DNA of 64,000 bases from Hymenobacter sp. BT730. Its GTDB lineage: Bacteria; Bacteroidota; Bacteroidia; Cytophagales; Hymenobacteraceae. A program made the translations under genes and the position numbers. Below, in pieces: positions 36,378 through 45,825 of this stretch. The notes beneath the pieces are model-generated. The model saw nothing but the letters and a program-made list of their open reading frames with translations, was not told the DNA's origin and did not search any database. Location: contig NZ_JAUOFB010000002.1 of assembly GCF_030542105.1 (NCBI RefSeq), positions 248,001 to 312,000 on the forward strand. The letters run 5' to 3'. Position 1 is the stretch's first letter, and each line of letters opens with the position of its first letter.

Positions 36378-37679
36378 TTACTCCGCTAACAGCTTGTCGA
36401 TGGTAGCGTTGAACTCGTCGATTTCCTGCTGGTAATACTTACCGGTGCCGGGGCCCGAGAAGCCGGTGTGGATCTTGCGCACCTCACCTTTTTTATCGAG
36501 GAAAATGGTGGTGGGGAAGGCCAGCACCTTAGCCAGCTGCGGCAACGATTTGCTGGCTTCGGCGGCCGATGCCTGTCCGGCCACAGCAATGTCGTAGCCA
36601 ATGTTCATCCGCTGGCGCATCTTCAGCAGCTTCTGTGAAGCCACTTTCTGATCGGGCGTGCGCTCGTAGCCCAGGCCAATGATTTCCACGCCACGCTGCT
36701 TGTTCTTCTCGTACCAGGGAGCCAGGAAGTTGGTTTCGTCCATGCAGTTGGGGCACCACGAGCCGAGGATTTGCACTACCACTACTTTGCCTTTGTACTT
36801 GGGGTCGGTGGGGGAGATGCTGCCGCCTTCGAAGATGTTCGGGAATTTGAAATCGAGGCGTTTCTGGCCGGGCCTCATGTTGGTCATGGCGTTAGCATCG
36901 GGCAGTTTGGCGTTGGGGTCCAGCGTGGCGGTCCAGGTTTCGTGGCCTTTTTTGCCGCTGTAGAAGTCGCCTTTCAACGTCCCGTTAGGCTGCTTCTCCG
37001 CTGAGAACAGGAAGCCGTGGCTGCCATCGAAAGTGGTTACGTTTAGCTTGTTGCCTTCGGCCTGACCAGCCAGGTAACGGTAGTCACCGGTGGAAGTCAG
37101 GAACGTGCCGGTTACGTCGTTTCCATTCTGCTTAAAGAGGCCAACGGCTGGATACGTGTCGCCGTCATCCCCTTTGAACGTAACGTTCCAGGTACCGTCG
37201 AAAGACTCTGCTTTCCCGGTAGTTTGAAATAATTTACTCTCACCTTTCTCCGCCGAAAACGCCACGCGGTAAGGCTCTTTGCCATCGTACTTTACCCAGG
37301 CGCCTTTCAGCTTATCAGCACCGTCCTGACGCACCACCAAGGCAGCATCAAACACACCCATGCGGATGGTCATCGAGTCGCCGGCGGTGGTGATTTCGTC
37401 CAGCTTCAGCTTTTCTTCGCCGTTGCGCAGCGTTACCACGGGCTTGCCACCGCTCTGCGAAACTTCAAACAGGAAAGGAATCTGCTGGCCTTGCGCAGAA
37501 AGCACGCCGCGCCACTTACCATTGCTTAAGGTAGGCGGGGTGCCGGTAGTAGTACCCGCCTCGGATTTGGCCGGCGTTTGGTTTTCAGTGGAGGAGGTAG
37601 AATTGGACTGACAGGCCACCGCGGCCAGCGCGAGTCCGGCCCCGGCTACGGCCTTACGAAGAGAGAAGGCAACGGGCAT
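36378..37679 (-). CDS. TlpA-like thioredoxin-fold lipoprotein
   Basis: A 433-residue lipoprotein with lipobox ending at Cys23 (AAVAC). After a Ser/Thr-rich spacer comes a region of about 220 residues without a recognised domain, made of beta-rich repeats such as NGKWRGVLS and FDGTWNVTFKGDDGD. The last 160 residues are a TlpA/AhpC-type thioredoxin fold with the redox pair Cys309-Cys312 in SWCPNCMDE and a cis-Pro segment LAFPTTIF. It is likely a periplasmic thiol-disulfide reductase, for instance in cytochrome c maturation or envelope protein repair; the partner is unknown. Confidence 0.88.
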   Translation of the reverse strand: MPVAFSLRKAVAGAGLALAAVACQSNSTSSTENQTPAKSEAGTTTGTPPTLSNGKWRGVLSAQGQQIPFLFEVSQSGGKPVVTLRNGEEKLKLDEITTAGDSMTIRMGVFDAALVVRQDGADKLKGAWVKYDGKEPYRVAFSAEKGESKLFQTTGKAESFDGTWNVTFKGDDGDTYPAVGLFKQNGNDVTGTFLTSTGDYRYLAGQAEGNKLNVTTFDGSHGFLFSAEKQPNGTLKGDFYSGKKGHETWTATLDPNAKLPDANAMTNMRPGQKRLDFKFPNIFEGGSISPTDPKYKGKVVVVQILGSWCPNCMDETNFLAPWYEKNKQRGVEIIGLGYERTPDQKVASQKLLKMRQRMNIGYDIAVAGQASAAEASKSLPQLAKVLAFPTTIFLDKKGEVRKIHTGFSGPGTGKYYQQEIDEFNATIDKLLAE

Positions 37680-37814
37680 AGGAAAAAAGTTAGAATGTTA
37701 AGTTCGGGGCTAAACTACGGAGGGGTTCCGTTAGTTTAAATACCAACGCCAAATGTAGGTTGTAGCGCACACTTTGTGCGTTGCGCAGCCTGTATGTGTC
37801 AAAGCTGCGAAAGT

Positions 37815-37847
37815 TTTGTGCTTCGCAACAGCAGGTACCTATATTTG
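37815..37847 (+). promoter_or_regulatory. Promoter of the aconitase gene
   Basis: TTTG at 37815-37818 and TATATTTG at 37840-37847, a perfect -7 consensus, separated by 21 bases. Expected start near 37854, giving a leader of about 40 bases. Confidence 0.65.
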
Positions 37848-37894
37848 CGTACCCTTTACGGGGGCTTTCCCTATACACTTTTTCCCTTTTTGTT

Positions 37895-40189
37895 ATGGCG
37901 TTTGACTTAGAAATGATTCAGGCCGTGTACGCCGGCATGGGCGCGCGCATTGAGGCCGCCCGCGCTGCTGTTGGCCGCCCGCTCACTTTGACTGAGAAAA
38001 TTCTGTACGCTCACCTCTATGGTGGCCAGGTAACTCAAGCGTTTGAGCGGGGCGTTTCCTACGTCGATTTCGCCCCCGACCGTGTTGCTATGCAGGACGC
38101 TACGGCCCAGATGGCGCTGTTGCAGTTCATGCAGGCCGGCAAGCCCAAAGTGGCTGTTCCCAGCACCGTACACTGCGACCACCTCATTCAGGCCCAGAAT
38201 GGTGCCGATGAAGATCTGGCCGTGGCTAACGCCGAAAACAAGGAAGTATATGACTTCCTGGCTTCGGTTTCCAATAAGTATGGTATTGGTTTCTGGAAGC
38301 CCGGTGCCGGTATCATTCACCAGGTAGTTCTGGAAAACTACGCCTTCCCCGGCGGTATGATGATTGGTACCGACTCGCACACGCCCAACGCGGGTGGTCT
38401 GGGTATGGTGGCCATTGGCGTAGGCGGTGCCGACGCGGTAGACGTAATGGCCGGTATGGCCTGGGAGCTGAAGTTCCCGAAAGTAATTGGCGTGAAACTG
38501 ACCGGTAAACTCTCCGGCTGGACGGCTCCCAAAGACGTTATCCTGAAAGTAGCCGGTATCCTGACTGTGAAAGGCGGTACCGGTGCTATTGTTGAATACT
38601 TCGGCGAGGGTGCCGAGAACATGTCGTGCACCGGCAAGGCTACTATCTGCAACATGGGTGCTGAAATTGGGGCTACCACTTCGGTGTTTGCCTACGATGA
38701 AAGCATGGCCACGTACCTGCGTGGCACCAGCCGTGGCGAAATTGCCGACCTGGCTGCCGGCGTAGCCCAACATCTGCGCGCCGATGATGAGGTATTTGCT
38801 GACCCAGCGAAGTACTATGATCAGCTGATTGAAATCAATCTGGATGAGCTGGAGCCCCATGTGAACGGTCCGTTCACGCCGGACGCTGCCTGGCCTATCT
38901 CCCAGTTTGCAGCCGCAGTGCGTGAGCACGGCTGGCCCGAGAAGCTGGAAGTTGGTCTGATTGGCTCGTGCACTAACTCTTCCTACGAAGACATTACCCG
39001 CGCCGCCAGCATTGCCAAGCAAGCCGTAACCAAAGGCCTGACTGTTAATGCGGAGTTCACCGTAACGCCTGGCTCGGAGCTGGTGCGCTACACCGTGCAG
39101 CGCGACGGTCTGCTGGATACTTTTGCTGAAATGGGCGGGGTAGTATTGGCTAACGCCTGCGGTCCGTGCATCGGCCAGTGGGCCCGCCACACCGACGACC
39201 CCAAGCGCAAGAACTCCATCATCACCTCGTTCAACCGCAACTTCGCCAAGCGCAACGACGGTAACCCGAACACCCACGCTTTCGTGGCCTCGCCCGAAAT
39301 CGTAACGGCCTTCGCCATTGCCGGTGATTTGACCTTCAACCCTCTCACTGATACGCTGACCACTCGTGACGGCCAGCAGGTGAAGCTGGACGAGCCCCGC
39401 GGTGTGGAAATGCCACCCCAGGGCTACGCCGTAGAAGATGCCGGCTACCAGGCACCCGTAGTAGATGGCTCGGGCGTGCAGGTAGTGGTTGATCCTTCTT
39501 CCGACCGTCTGGAGTTGCTGGAGCCCTTCAAGGCCTGGGAAGGCACCGACCTGCATGGTCTGCGCCTACTCATCAAAGCTCAGGGCAAGTGCACCACCGA
39601 CCATATTTCGATGGCCGGTCCGTGGTTGAAATACCGCGGCCACCTGGACAACATCTCCAACAACATGCTCATCGGCGCCACCAACTGCTTCAACGGTGAG
39701 GCTAACAAGGTGCGCGACTATGTTTCGCAGGGTGTTACTTATACTACCGTACCCCAAGCAGCCCGTAACTACAAGTCCATGGGTATTGGAACGGTAGTAG
39801 TGGGTGATGAAAACTACGGTGAAGGCTCGTCGCGGGAGCACGCGGCCATGGAACCCCGCCACCTGGGCGTGCGCGCCATCATTGTGAAGTCGTTTGCCCG
39901 TATTCACGAGACCAACCTCAAGAAGCAAGGCATGCTGGCCCTTACTTTCGCCAACAAGGCCGACTACGACCTGATTGAGGAAGGCGACACCATCGACATC
40001 ATCGGCCTGACGAGCTTCCAGCCCGGCCAGCCCCTGCAGGCCCGTCTGCACCACGAAGACGGCGACACAGACCTCATCACCCTGAACCACACGTACAACG
40101 AAGGTCAGATTGAGTGGTTTAAAGCCGGCTCCGCGCTGAACCTGATTCGTTTAAAAGAAGCAGGTGCTGCTCAGCTTTCGCAGAAGTAA
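37895..40189 (+). CDS. Aconitate hydratase (mitochondrial type)
   Basis: TCA-cycle enzyme that isomerises citrate and isocitrate. The ATG at 37895 gives a 764-residue protein; the in-frame extension upstream covers the promoter and is rejected. The [4Fe-4S] cysteines are in [12 protein letters not shown] and [25 protein letters not shown] and the C-terminal swivel-domain block [17 protein letters not shown] complete the active site. The length of about 750 residues and the domain order are those of the mitochondrial-type aconitase common in Bacteroidota, not of AcnA (about 890) or AcnB. Confidence 0.96.
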   Translation: MAFDLEMIQAVYAGMGARIEAARAAVGRPLTLTEKILYAHLYGGQVTQAFERGVSYVDFAPDRVAMQDATAQMALLQFMQAGKPKVAVPSTVHCDHLIQAQNGADEDLAVANAENKEVYDFLASVSNKYGIGFWKPGAGIIHQVVLENYAFPGGMMIGTDSHTPNAGGLGMVAIGVGGADAVDVMAGMAWELKFPKVIGVKLTGKLSGWTAPKDVILKVAGILTVKGGTGAIVEYFGEGAENMSCTGKATICNMGAEIGATTSVFAYDESMATYLRGTSRGEIADLAAGVAQHLRADDEVFADPAKYYDQLIEINLDELEPHVNGPFTPDAAWPISQFAAAVREHGWPEKLEVGLIGSCTNSSYEDITRAASIAKQAVTKGLTVNAEFTVTPGSELVRYTVQRDGLLDTFAEMGGVVLANACGPCIGQWARHTDDPKRKNSIITSFNRNFAKRNDGNPNTHAFVASPEIVTAFAIAGDLTFNPLTDTLTTRDGQQVKLDEPRGVEMPPQGYAVEDAGYQAPVVDGSGVQVVVDPSSDRLELLEPFKAWEGTDLHGLRLLIKAQGKCTTDHISMAGPWLKYRGHLDNISNNMLIGATNCFNGEANKVRDYVSQGVTYTTVPQAARNYKSMGIGTVVVGDENYGEGSSREHAAMEPRHLGVRAIIVKSFARIHETNLKKQGMLALTFANKADYDLIEEGDTIDIIGLTSFQPGQPLQARLHHEDGDTDLITLNHTYNEGQIEWFKAGSALNLIRLKEAGAAQLSQK

Positions 40190-40206
40190 TTTTAAATTGT
40201 CATGCT

Positions 40207-40247
40207 AAAAAGGCCGCTTTCCCGGGAGGGGACGCGGCCTTTTTTTG
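40207..40247 (+). terminator. Terminator behind aconitase
   Basis: AAAAAGGCCGC pairs with GCGGCCTTTTTTT after one unpaired C; the centre TCCCGGGA-like part extends the stem. A long T-run follows. Confidence 0.85.
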
Positions 40248-40284
40248 AGTATAAGGTGCTTATCTCAAGTCGAAAACATTGCAC

Positions 40285-41412
40285 ATGAGTACGTCAAGCC
40301 GGTTACACAGCCTGGATGCCTTACGGTCAACCATGATGCTATTATGCGTCATATTCCACTCTGCATTAGCATATGCCGTGTATGCGCCCTTTCCGGTAAA
40401 GGATATTCAAAGAAGCCCGGGCTATGACTATATGCTGGTTTCGCTGCTGACCTTCGGGATGCCGGTTTTTTTCGTAATGGCAGGGCTGTTCTCGCATTTG
40501 GTTTATCAAAAGCGTGGTGCCAAGGCTTTTCTGCAGGACAGGCTCAAAAGAATACTTCTGCCTTTCCTGGCGGGTTGGCTGTTGATATGCCCGCTGGTAC
40601 AGATTGTTTGTAATTACTACAGCGGGCATATTCCGGTTGCACAGTCCCTAGCGTCCTGGTATAATCTCAGTATATACCAAAACTTGCCCACCCACCATTT
40701 GTGGTTCCTGTATTATTTGTTTCAGATATGCCTTCTTATGCTTCTGATACTTTTCTGGAGCCCGGCACTATTACGCAGGCTCTATCAGCAGATTTTGCAA
40801 TTGATTACGCAGCAAGAGAAGAATACTATCTGGTTGATTTTTGCGCTGGCTATTCTGTCTGCTGGCTTTATTGTGTTAATGCAGCAAGGGACTATTGCTA
40901 CCGACAATACATTTATACCTAATGTTCCATTGCTACTTCTCTATACCGGGTATTTTGGTTTCGGATTTTTATTATACTCGCTTGGGAATAGTATGTATTA
41001 TTTATTTAGGCAATGGAAATTGTGGCTGATTCTTTCTTTTCCGATTTCCATTGTCTACTTTCTGCTAGTTATAACCTTTCATCTCACAGGTGGTATCTGG
41101 CTGCTACTAGCTACTTCGGGTTTTTGTGCCCTGCTATCATGGTTAATGATTTTTGGTCTTATTGGCTTATTTCATAAATATTTTAGTGCGGATAACAAGA
41201 TAATGGGTTTCTTGTCTCAAGCTTCTTATTGGGTTTATCTAATACATTTTCCACTTGTAATTTGGGTAGCGGGTTACCAATCTACTCTGGATATATTTCA
41301 TCTGGTGAAATATATAGTTAGTCTATTTTTTTCTGTGACAGTACTGCTGCTATCTTATAAATACCTAGTGCAGTATACGCCTATTAGGTGGTTGCTGAAT
41401 GGTAGAAAATAA
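40285..41412 (+). CDS. Membrane acyltransferase (acyltransferase 3 / OpgC-like)
   Basis: A 375-residue polytopic membrane protein from the ATG at 40285. The N-terminal RLHSLDALRSTMMLLCVIFHSAL, with the catalytic His near residue 25, and GMPVFFVMAGLFSHL, followed by RLKRILLPFLAGW, are typical of the acyltransferase 3 family that O-acylates glycans. About ten hydrophobic segments are present. The gene is clearly more AT-rich than its neighbours, with AT-ending codons especially in the second half, and has a non-coding AT-rich stretch behind it, so horizontal transfer is plausible. Substrate glycan unknown. Confidence 0.87.
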   Translation: MSTSSRLHSLDALRSTMMLLCVIFHSALAYAVYAPFPVKDIQRSPGYDYMLVSLLTFGMPVFFVMAGLFSHLVYQKRGAKAFLQDRLKRILLPFLAGWLLICPLVQIVCNYYSGHIPVAQSLASWYNLSIYQNLPTHHLWFLYYLFQICLLMLLILFWSPALLRRLYQQILQLITQQEKNTIWLIFALAILSAGFIVLMQQGTIATDNTFIPNVPLLLLYTGYFGFGFLLYSLGNSMYYLFRQWKLWLILSFPISIVYFLLVITFHLTGGIWLLLATSGFCALLSWLMIFGLIGLFHKYFSADNKIMGFLSQASYWVYLIHFPLVIWVAGYQSTLDIFHLVKYIVSLFFSVTVLLLSYKYLVQYTPIRWLLNGRK

Positions 41413-41730
41413 ACAGATTATAGTTAATTGTATCTGCATAATAGAGTTGATAGTGAATGATAGTTAGACATATTTATATCATCATAAGGTTGACGCTGTA
41501 ATTTTTATTTTAATTAGTTAGACACAGTAATTATTGCTTTTATTCGGTCACAACAACAAAGAAATTTATAGTAATACCTGTATTGTGGCTTTTTCTTACA
41601 ACAGAGTAAATATCTTGTTTGTCCTGTATTACATCGGATAAAAGAGAGCAACTCACCCGTAAAACTTGTCTGGCTGGCAGAAAAATTTGCAGGAATTACT
41701 AACCACAGCTTAGTATGCTGTTTGGTCCCA
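41413..41730. other. AT-rich intergenic stretch without recognised features
   Basis: About 320 bases between the acyltransferase and a minus-strand membrane protein. Composition is AT-rich and no hairpin with a T-run, promoter or convincing frame was found. A minus-strand frame of 81 codons (41514-41759) has no start context, signal or family resemblance and overlaps the next gene; I regard it as chance. Confidence 0.5.
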
Positions 41731-42144
41731 TTACTGGCTAGCTGCCGCACGGTGTCCAACCGCCCGTGGGTTCTGTACCAGATAATAGTAGCCTAAAACC
41801 AGTAGCCCCGCCACAAAGGGCCCCAACGCCAGATGCTTGCCCGTAATACCCGGCGCAACAAGTAGAGTGTCAAACTCAAAGAACTCACTGATCATCCAGT
41901 AGGAGTTGGCCGTTATCCAGAGCACAATGGCCACGTTGTGGGCCCACTCCGAGACTATGTGGCGGGTGCGCCAGGCAATTACCACAGCAATAGTTAGGGT
42001 AGGCACAATCATCAGCAAGCCCAAGGGTTTCCAAACCATGCACCAGCTGACATCTTTCAGGAGCCAAAAGACAATGTGCATGTTCTCCATGCGCCGGTAG
42101 GACGCCGGTATGCGGTAGTCGGATTCAGGAAAATCAGTGGGCAT
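41731..42144 (-). CDS. Small four-helix integral membrane protein, function unknown
   Basis: A 137-residue protein with a polar N-terminus (MPTDFPESDYRIPASYRRM) and four hydrophobic segments at roughly 23-42, 45-60, 70-86 and 104-124. Polar and charged residues (EFFEFDT) lie between the third and fourth. The family is not recognised. It is divergent from the DUF457-like gene, with 58 bases between the two start codons. Confidence 0.75.
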   Translation of the reverse strand: MPTDFPESDYRIPASYRRMENMHIVFWLLKDVSWCMVWKPLGLLMIVPTLTIAVVIAWRTRHIVSEWAHNVAIVLWITANSYWMISEFFEFDTLLVAPGITGKHLALGPFVAGLLVLGYYYLVQNPRAVGHRAAASQ

Positions 42145-42202
42145 TGCTAGCAGGAAATAGGAGTTTCAAATGTAAATCCCCTGTGCCTATTTGCGGGTTG
42201 CT

Positions 42203-42736
42203 ATGCCTACAATTTTCACTCATGCGGCCGTGGCTGTTGGCCTGGGCCGCAGCCTGACTACGACTAAGCAGCCGGCCGCCTTTTGGTGGCTCACGGCCCT
42301 GTGCGCTATCCTGCCGGATTTTGACGCCATAACGTTTCGCCTCGGCATTGCCTATGAAAGCATGTGGGGGCATCGGGGCTTCACACATTCGGTGGTTTTC
42401 GCCGGGTTGGTTGGTCTCTGCCTGGCTTGCCTAATGCCGGAACGCTGGCGTGGTGGGTGGAGCCGGGTAGCCCTGATGAGCTGGTTCGCGGCTGCCACAG
42501 TTTCGCACCCGTTGCTGGATATGCTCACCAATGGTGGCCTGGGCGTGGCATTGCTGGCGCCGTTCAGCGGGGAGCGGTTTTTCTGGCCCTGGCGGCCCGT
42601 GCGCGTTTCGCCCGTAAGCGGGGGCTTCTTTTCCGAGCGCGGTGTGGCTACTTTACTCAGTGAGCTGCGGTGGCTGTGGATACCCACCGGCCTGGTACTG
42701 GCAGCGGCCCTCGGACTTCGCCGCTCTGCCCGTTAA
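42203..42736 (+). CDS. YdjM/DUF457-family membrane-bound metal-dependent hydrolase
   Basis: A 177-residue membrane protein from the ATG at 42203 (a TTG four codons earlier is less likely). The pattern MPTIFTHAAVAVGLG, CAILPDFDAI, GHRGFTHSVVFAGL and SHPLLDMLTNGG is that of the DUF457/YdjM family, whose conserved His and Asp residues are predicted to bind metal at the membrane surface. The natural substrate is unknown. It is followed after 60 bases by the TIGR02117-like gene. Confidence 0.88.
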   Translation: MPTIFTHAAVAVGLGRSLTTTKQPAAFWWLTALCAILPDFDAITFRLGIAYESMWGHRGFTHSVVFAGLVGLCLACLMPERWRGGWSRVALMSWFAAATVSHPLLDMLTNGGLGVALLAPFSGERFFWPWRPVRVSPVSGGFFSERGVATLLSELRWLWIPTGLVLAAALGLRRSAR

Positions 42737-42796
42737 CGCAACTTACCGGCCCATTTACGTATGAGGGCTAAATTTTGCCTTTCCCAATTGCTTTCT

Positions 42797-43486
42797 ATGC
42801 CACACGCCCTGAAGAATGTTTTGAAAAGCGCCGCCTGGGCGGGTGGGGGATTAATGGGGGCGTTGGCCATATATCTGGTAGGATCTGCCGCTCTTTCCAT
42901 CATACCGGTAGGCAAGCGGAGCCAGCCCTCCGAGGGCGCCATTGAGGCCTACCTTCTCTCCAATGGCGTGCATACCGATATTGTAGTGCCCGTGCGCACC
43001 GCCCAGATAGACTGGAGCGAGCTATTACCGTACGCCGACACGCCCGCCGCCGATACCACCCGGCACTACCTCGGCTTTGGCTGGGGCGACAAGGGCTTTT
43101 ATCTGGATACGCCCACCTGGTCGCAGCTGAAAGCCAGCACCGCCTTCAAAGCCATGTTCTGGCTGGGCACCTCGGCCATGCACACCACCTATTACCACCA
43201 GCCCACCGAAAACGACAAGTGCGTTAAGATCTATTTAACACCAGACGAATATAGCCGCCTGATTGCCTTCATCAAGGACAGCTTCGCCTACGACGCGGCC
43301 GGGCGGGTGCAGCACATTGAGGGGCATAATTACGGCCAAAACGATACGTTCTACGATGCCCGCCGCACTTACAACCTCTTCTATACCTGTAATACCTGGG
43401 CCAACGACGCCCTGAAAGCCAGCGGGCAGAAAGCCAGCCTCTGGACACCCGCCGACACCGGTATTTTCTATCAGTACGGCCGTTAG
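42797..43486 (+). CDS. TIGR02117/DUF2459-family protein
   Basis: A 229-residue protein with one N-terminal membrane helix (about residues 10-35) and an extracytoplasmic domain. EAYLLSNGVHTDIVVPV, FGWGDKGFYLDTPTW and YNLFYTCNTWAND are the conserved blocks; the last holds a Cys that together with the early His could form a papain-like (NlpC/CHAP-related) catalytic set. Members are unstudied and sometimes found beside polyhydroxyalkanoate or urease genes. The ATG at 42797 is chosen; an upstream ATG at 42761 would add 12 residues. Confidence 0.8.
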   Translation: MPHALKNVLKSAAWAGGGLMGALAIYLVGSAALSIIPVGKRSQPSEGAIEAYLLSNGVHTDIVVPVRTAQIDWSELLPYADTPAADTTRHYLGFGWGDKGFYLDTPTWSQLKASTAFKAMFWLGTSAMHTTYYHQPTENDKCVKIYLTPDEYSRLIAFIKDSFAYDAAGRVQHIEGHNYGQNDTFYDARRTYNLFYTCNTWANDALKASGQKASLWTPADTGIFYQYGR

Positions 43487-43535
43487 AGTTAGTAGCGCCG
43501 GGGGTTCGGGTTGAGGCCGGGGGAGTAATAAAAAG

Positions 43536-43574
43536 CCCGGTTGTGGTCTGCCGGGTAAGCAGACCACAACCGGG
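43536..43574 (-). terminator. Very strong terminator of the minus-strand 82-residue gene
   Basis: A perfect 16-bp stem (43536-43551 with 43559-43574), seven-base loop, and on the minus strand a T-run right after the stem. It lies 30 bases behind the stop of the small gene at 43605. Confidence 0.85.
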
Positions 43575-43604
43575 AATAAAGGGTTGGCGAAATGGGCCAA
43601 ATGG

Positions 43605-43853
43605 CTAATTCAGCCACACATCGGCCACGGGCTCAAAGCGTCGGGCAGCAAAAGCACCGTATGGCGCTTCTACATAAAACCCGAGAATATGCACCTGGGG
43701 CTGGCCGGTGTGGGCATTAGGCAGGGTGCGAACCGGATAGACCTGGCCACCCTCAGGCCACTCGCCTACATAGTTGGCAGGGCGGCGGGTGGCATCTACG
43801 CAGCGGGCAAACTGCTGGACCGGAAGCGGAACGGGAAGCTTTACTTTCGACAT
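43605..43853 (-). CDS. Small hypothetical protein, 82 residues
   Basis: No family is recognised. The product (MSKVKLPVPLPVQQFARCVD...) has no signal or membrane segment and looks like a compact beta-rich protein, with VYPVRTLPNAHTGQPQVHILGFYVEAPYGAF. The ATG at 43853 is taken. That it is a real gene is supported by the strong minus-strand terminator 30 bases beyond its stop and by the AT-rich promoter-like region ahead of it, shared with umuD in the opposite direction. Confidence 0.65.
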   Translation of the reverse strand: MSKVKLPVPLPVQQFARCVDATRRPANYVGEWPEGGQVYPVRTLPNAHTGQPQVHILGFYVEAPYGAFAARRFEPVADVWLN

Positions 43854-44019
43854 ATCCAAAGATACAGATATTTGATATAACTAAAAAGTTTAGTGTAATT
43901 TTTTATATGGTTATTCTGGTTAAATACTGCTTTAAAAGCGGTTTTAATAGTACTTATAAAATTATGGCATTGCATAGATAATTGACGAAAATGTACATAC
44001 GAAACCGGGGAGTATGCGG

Positions 44020-44042
44020 ATTTGCTAAATTAATTAGTAAAT
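44020..44042. promoter_or_regulatory. Palindrome upstream of umuD, candidate SOS operator
   Basis: ATTTGCTAA (44020-44028), five bases, TTAGTAAAT (44034-44042): the arms are complementary at eight of nine positions. The element ends 30 bases before the umuD start. Its position and symmetry suit a repressor site; the regulator is unknown. Confidence 0.5.
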
Positions 44043-44072
44043 AGCGGCCATCAAGTACTAATCCACCCCGGT

Positions 44073-44513
44073 ATGAGCCTGCTGCATCTTTACCGTTTGC
44101 CCGATGAGCCCTGGCCGTTACAGTTGCCCGTAATCGGCAGCACGCTTTCGGCGGGTTTTCCTTCTCCCGCCGATGACCACTTCGACCCGCCCCTCGACCT
44201 CAACCGCCACCTGTTCCGGCACCCGGCGGCTACCTTTCTGGCCCGCGTGCGCGGCGACTCTATGCTGGAGGCCGGTATCCACGACGGCGACCTGATTGCC
44301 ATTGACCGCGCCCTCACGCCCCGCGACGGCCACGTGGTAGTGGCCGTGGTAGAAGGCGAGTATACTATTAAGCGCCTGCGGCAGCAGGGCCCGCGCCTGT
44401 GGCTGGAGCCTGCCAATGCCCACTACCAAAATGTGGAAATAACCGGCGACATGAGCTTTACCGTGCGCGGGGTAGTCACGCACGTAATCCACGCCCTGCC
44501 ACCCACCTGCTGA
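44073..44513 (+). CDS. umuD: UmuD-like S24 peptidase, translesion-synthesis regulator
   Basis: A 146-residue LexA-fold protein. The Ser-Lys dyad is Ser63 (RGDSMLEAGI) and Lys100 (EGEYTIKRL). The probable self-cleavage site is Ala27-Gly28 (LSAGFPSP), as in UmuD where RecA-stimulated cleavage removes the N-terminal arm and activates the protein. There is no DNA-binding domain, which sets it apart from LexA. umuC starts 13 bases later, so the pair forms an operon for an error-prone polymerase. Confidence 0.93.
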   Translation: MSLLHLYRLPDEPWPLQLPVIGSTLSAGFPSPADDHFDPPLDLNRHLFRHPAATFLARVRGDSMLEAGIHDGDLIAIDRALTPRDGHVVVAVVEGEYTIKRLRQQGPRLWLEPANAHYQNVEITGDMSFTVRGVVTHVIHALPPTC

Positions 44514-44526
44514 GTTTCTTTGGCCT

Positions 44527-45819
44527 ATGTTTGCTCTGGTTGATTGCAATAACTTCTATGTGTCCTGCGAGCGGGTATTTCAGCCGCAGCTGGAGGGCAT
44601 ACCCGTGGTAGTACTCAGCAACAATGACGGTTGTCTGATAGCCCGCTCCGACGAGGCCAAGAGCCTCGGGTTTGCCATGGGCGAGCCCTACTATCAGGCC
44701 CGGCCCCGTTTGCAGGAGCATGCCGTACAGGTATTTTCCTCCAACTACCCCCTCTATGGCGACATGAGCCGACGCGTCATGCAGGTGCTTTCTCAGTTCT
44801 CACCGGAGGTAGAGGTATATTCTATTGATGAGTCTTTTCTGGACCTGAGCGGGCAGAACTATTTATTTCCTGATCTGACGGACTGCGCACTGGCAGTGCA
44901 GACTGCGGTGCGCCAGCAAACGGGCATTCCGGTATGCGTGGGTGTGGCGCCCACTAAAACGCTGGCCAAGTTGGCCAACCGCCTGGCGCGGCACACCAAC
45001 GGCGTGCTGGTGCTAGCCACCCCGGAACAGCAGGCGGCCGCTCTGGCGGCTACTCCTGTAGGCAAAATTTGGGGTATTGGTCGCCGTTACGCGCCTAAGC
45101 TGCAGGCCCAGGATATCCAGACGGCCGCAGATCTGGTAGCTATGCCAGAGGCCTGGGTACGACGACATCTGGGGGGCGTAGTGGGTGTCCGCCTTTGGCG
45201 CGAGCTGCGCGGTGAGCTATGCCTGGCGCTGCATGCCGGCGGGGGAGAAGAGCCAGATGCTGCACCCAGGCGCCACAGCGTTACCCACACCCGCTCTTTC
45301 GGTCGCCCCCAGAACGGGCTGGGCCCGCTGACCGAAGCTATAGCCACATTTGTGGAGCGAGGGGCTGAGAAACTCCGTAAGCAGGGTCTATCGGCACACC
45401 TGCTGACTGTTATCTTAGGTACTAATCGGTTTACGGCCGGTGGGCCGCATACCCAAACTCTGGTGCTGCCTTTGACTACGGCCACCAACGATACCACCGC
45501 TCTTACCAAAGCGGCTCTGCGGGCCCTGCGCCAGTTGCGGCAACCCGGTACTGCCTACCAGCGGGCAGGCGTTTTGCTGAGCGGGCTGGAGCCTGCCGGC
45601 TGTGCCCAGCTAGACCTTTTTGGCGCCTCCAGTAAAGAGCAGGAGCAGCGGCAGCACCTCATGACCACTTTGGATGCCTTGAATCATCGATTTGGGCGAA
45701 GTATGGTAAAGCTGGCAGCCGCAGGCACCGCCCAAAGCCAACAGGTCTGGCATGGACGGCAGGCAAACCGTTCCCCCGCCTATACCACCAGCTGGAAGGA
45801 CCTCAGGACGGTTGGCTAG
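44527..45819 (+). CDS. umuC: Y-family DNA polymerase, UmuC subunit of Pol V
   Basis: Translesion DNA polymerase of 430 residues. The catalytic carboxylates are in FALVDCNNFYVSCERVF and YSIDESFLDL. The palm and finger segments SNNDGCLIARSDEAK and LAKLANRLAR follow the family pattern, and the helix-hairpin-helix and little-finger region (KIWGIGRRYAPKL) is complete. With UmuD just upstream, it should act in SOS-type damage tolerance and mutagenesis. It converges with the subtilase gene, with six bases between the stop codons. Confidence 0.95.
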   Translation: MFALVDCNNFYVSCERVFQPQLEGIPVVVLSNNDGCLIARSDEAKSLGFAMGEPYYQARPRLQEHAVQVFSSNYPLYGDMSRRVMQVLSQFSPEVEVYSIDESFLDLSGQNYLFPDLTDCALAVQTAVRQQTGIPVCVGVAPTKTLAKLANRLARHTNGVLVLATPEQQAAALAATPVGKIWGIGRRYAPKLQAQDIQTAADLVAMPEAWVRRHLGGVVGVRLWRELRGELCLALHAGGGEEPDAAPRRHSVTHTRSFGRPQNGLGPLTEAIATFVERGAEKLRKQGLSAHLLTVILGTNRFTAGGPHTQTLVLPLTTATNDTTALTKAALRALRQLRQPGTAYQRAGVLLSGLEPAGCAQLDLFGASSKEQEQRQHLMTTLDALNHRFGRSMVKLAAAGTAQSQQVWHGRQANRSPAYTTSWKDLRTVG

Positions 45820-45825
45820 CGCTAC

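Noticed and set aside
37907..39556. Long open frame on the minus strand opposite aconitase (549 codons)
   Set aside because: The plus-strand frame is an unmistakable aconitase. The antisense translation is low in family-like motifs and arises from GC-rich codon structure.
41514..41759. 81-codon minus-strand frame in the AT-rich gap
   Set aside because: Starts far from any promoter-like sequence, overlaps the end of the next gene, and the translation is Cys/Tyr-rich without a plausible fold.
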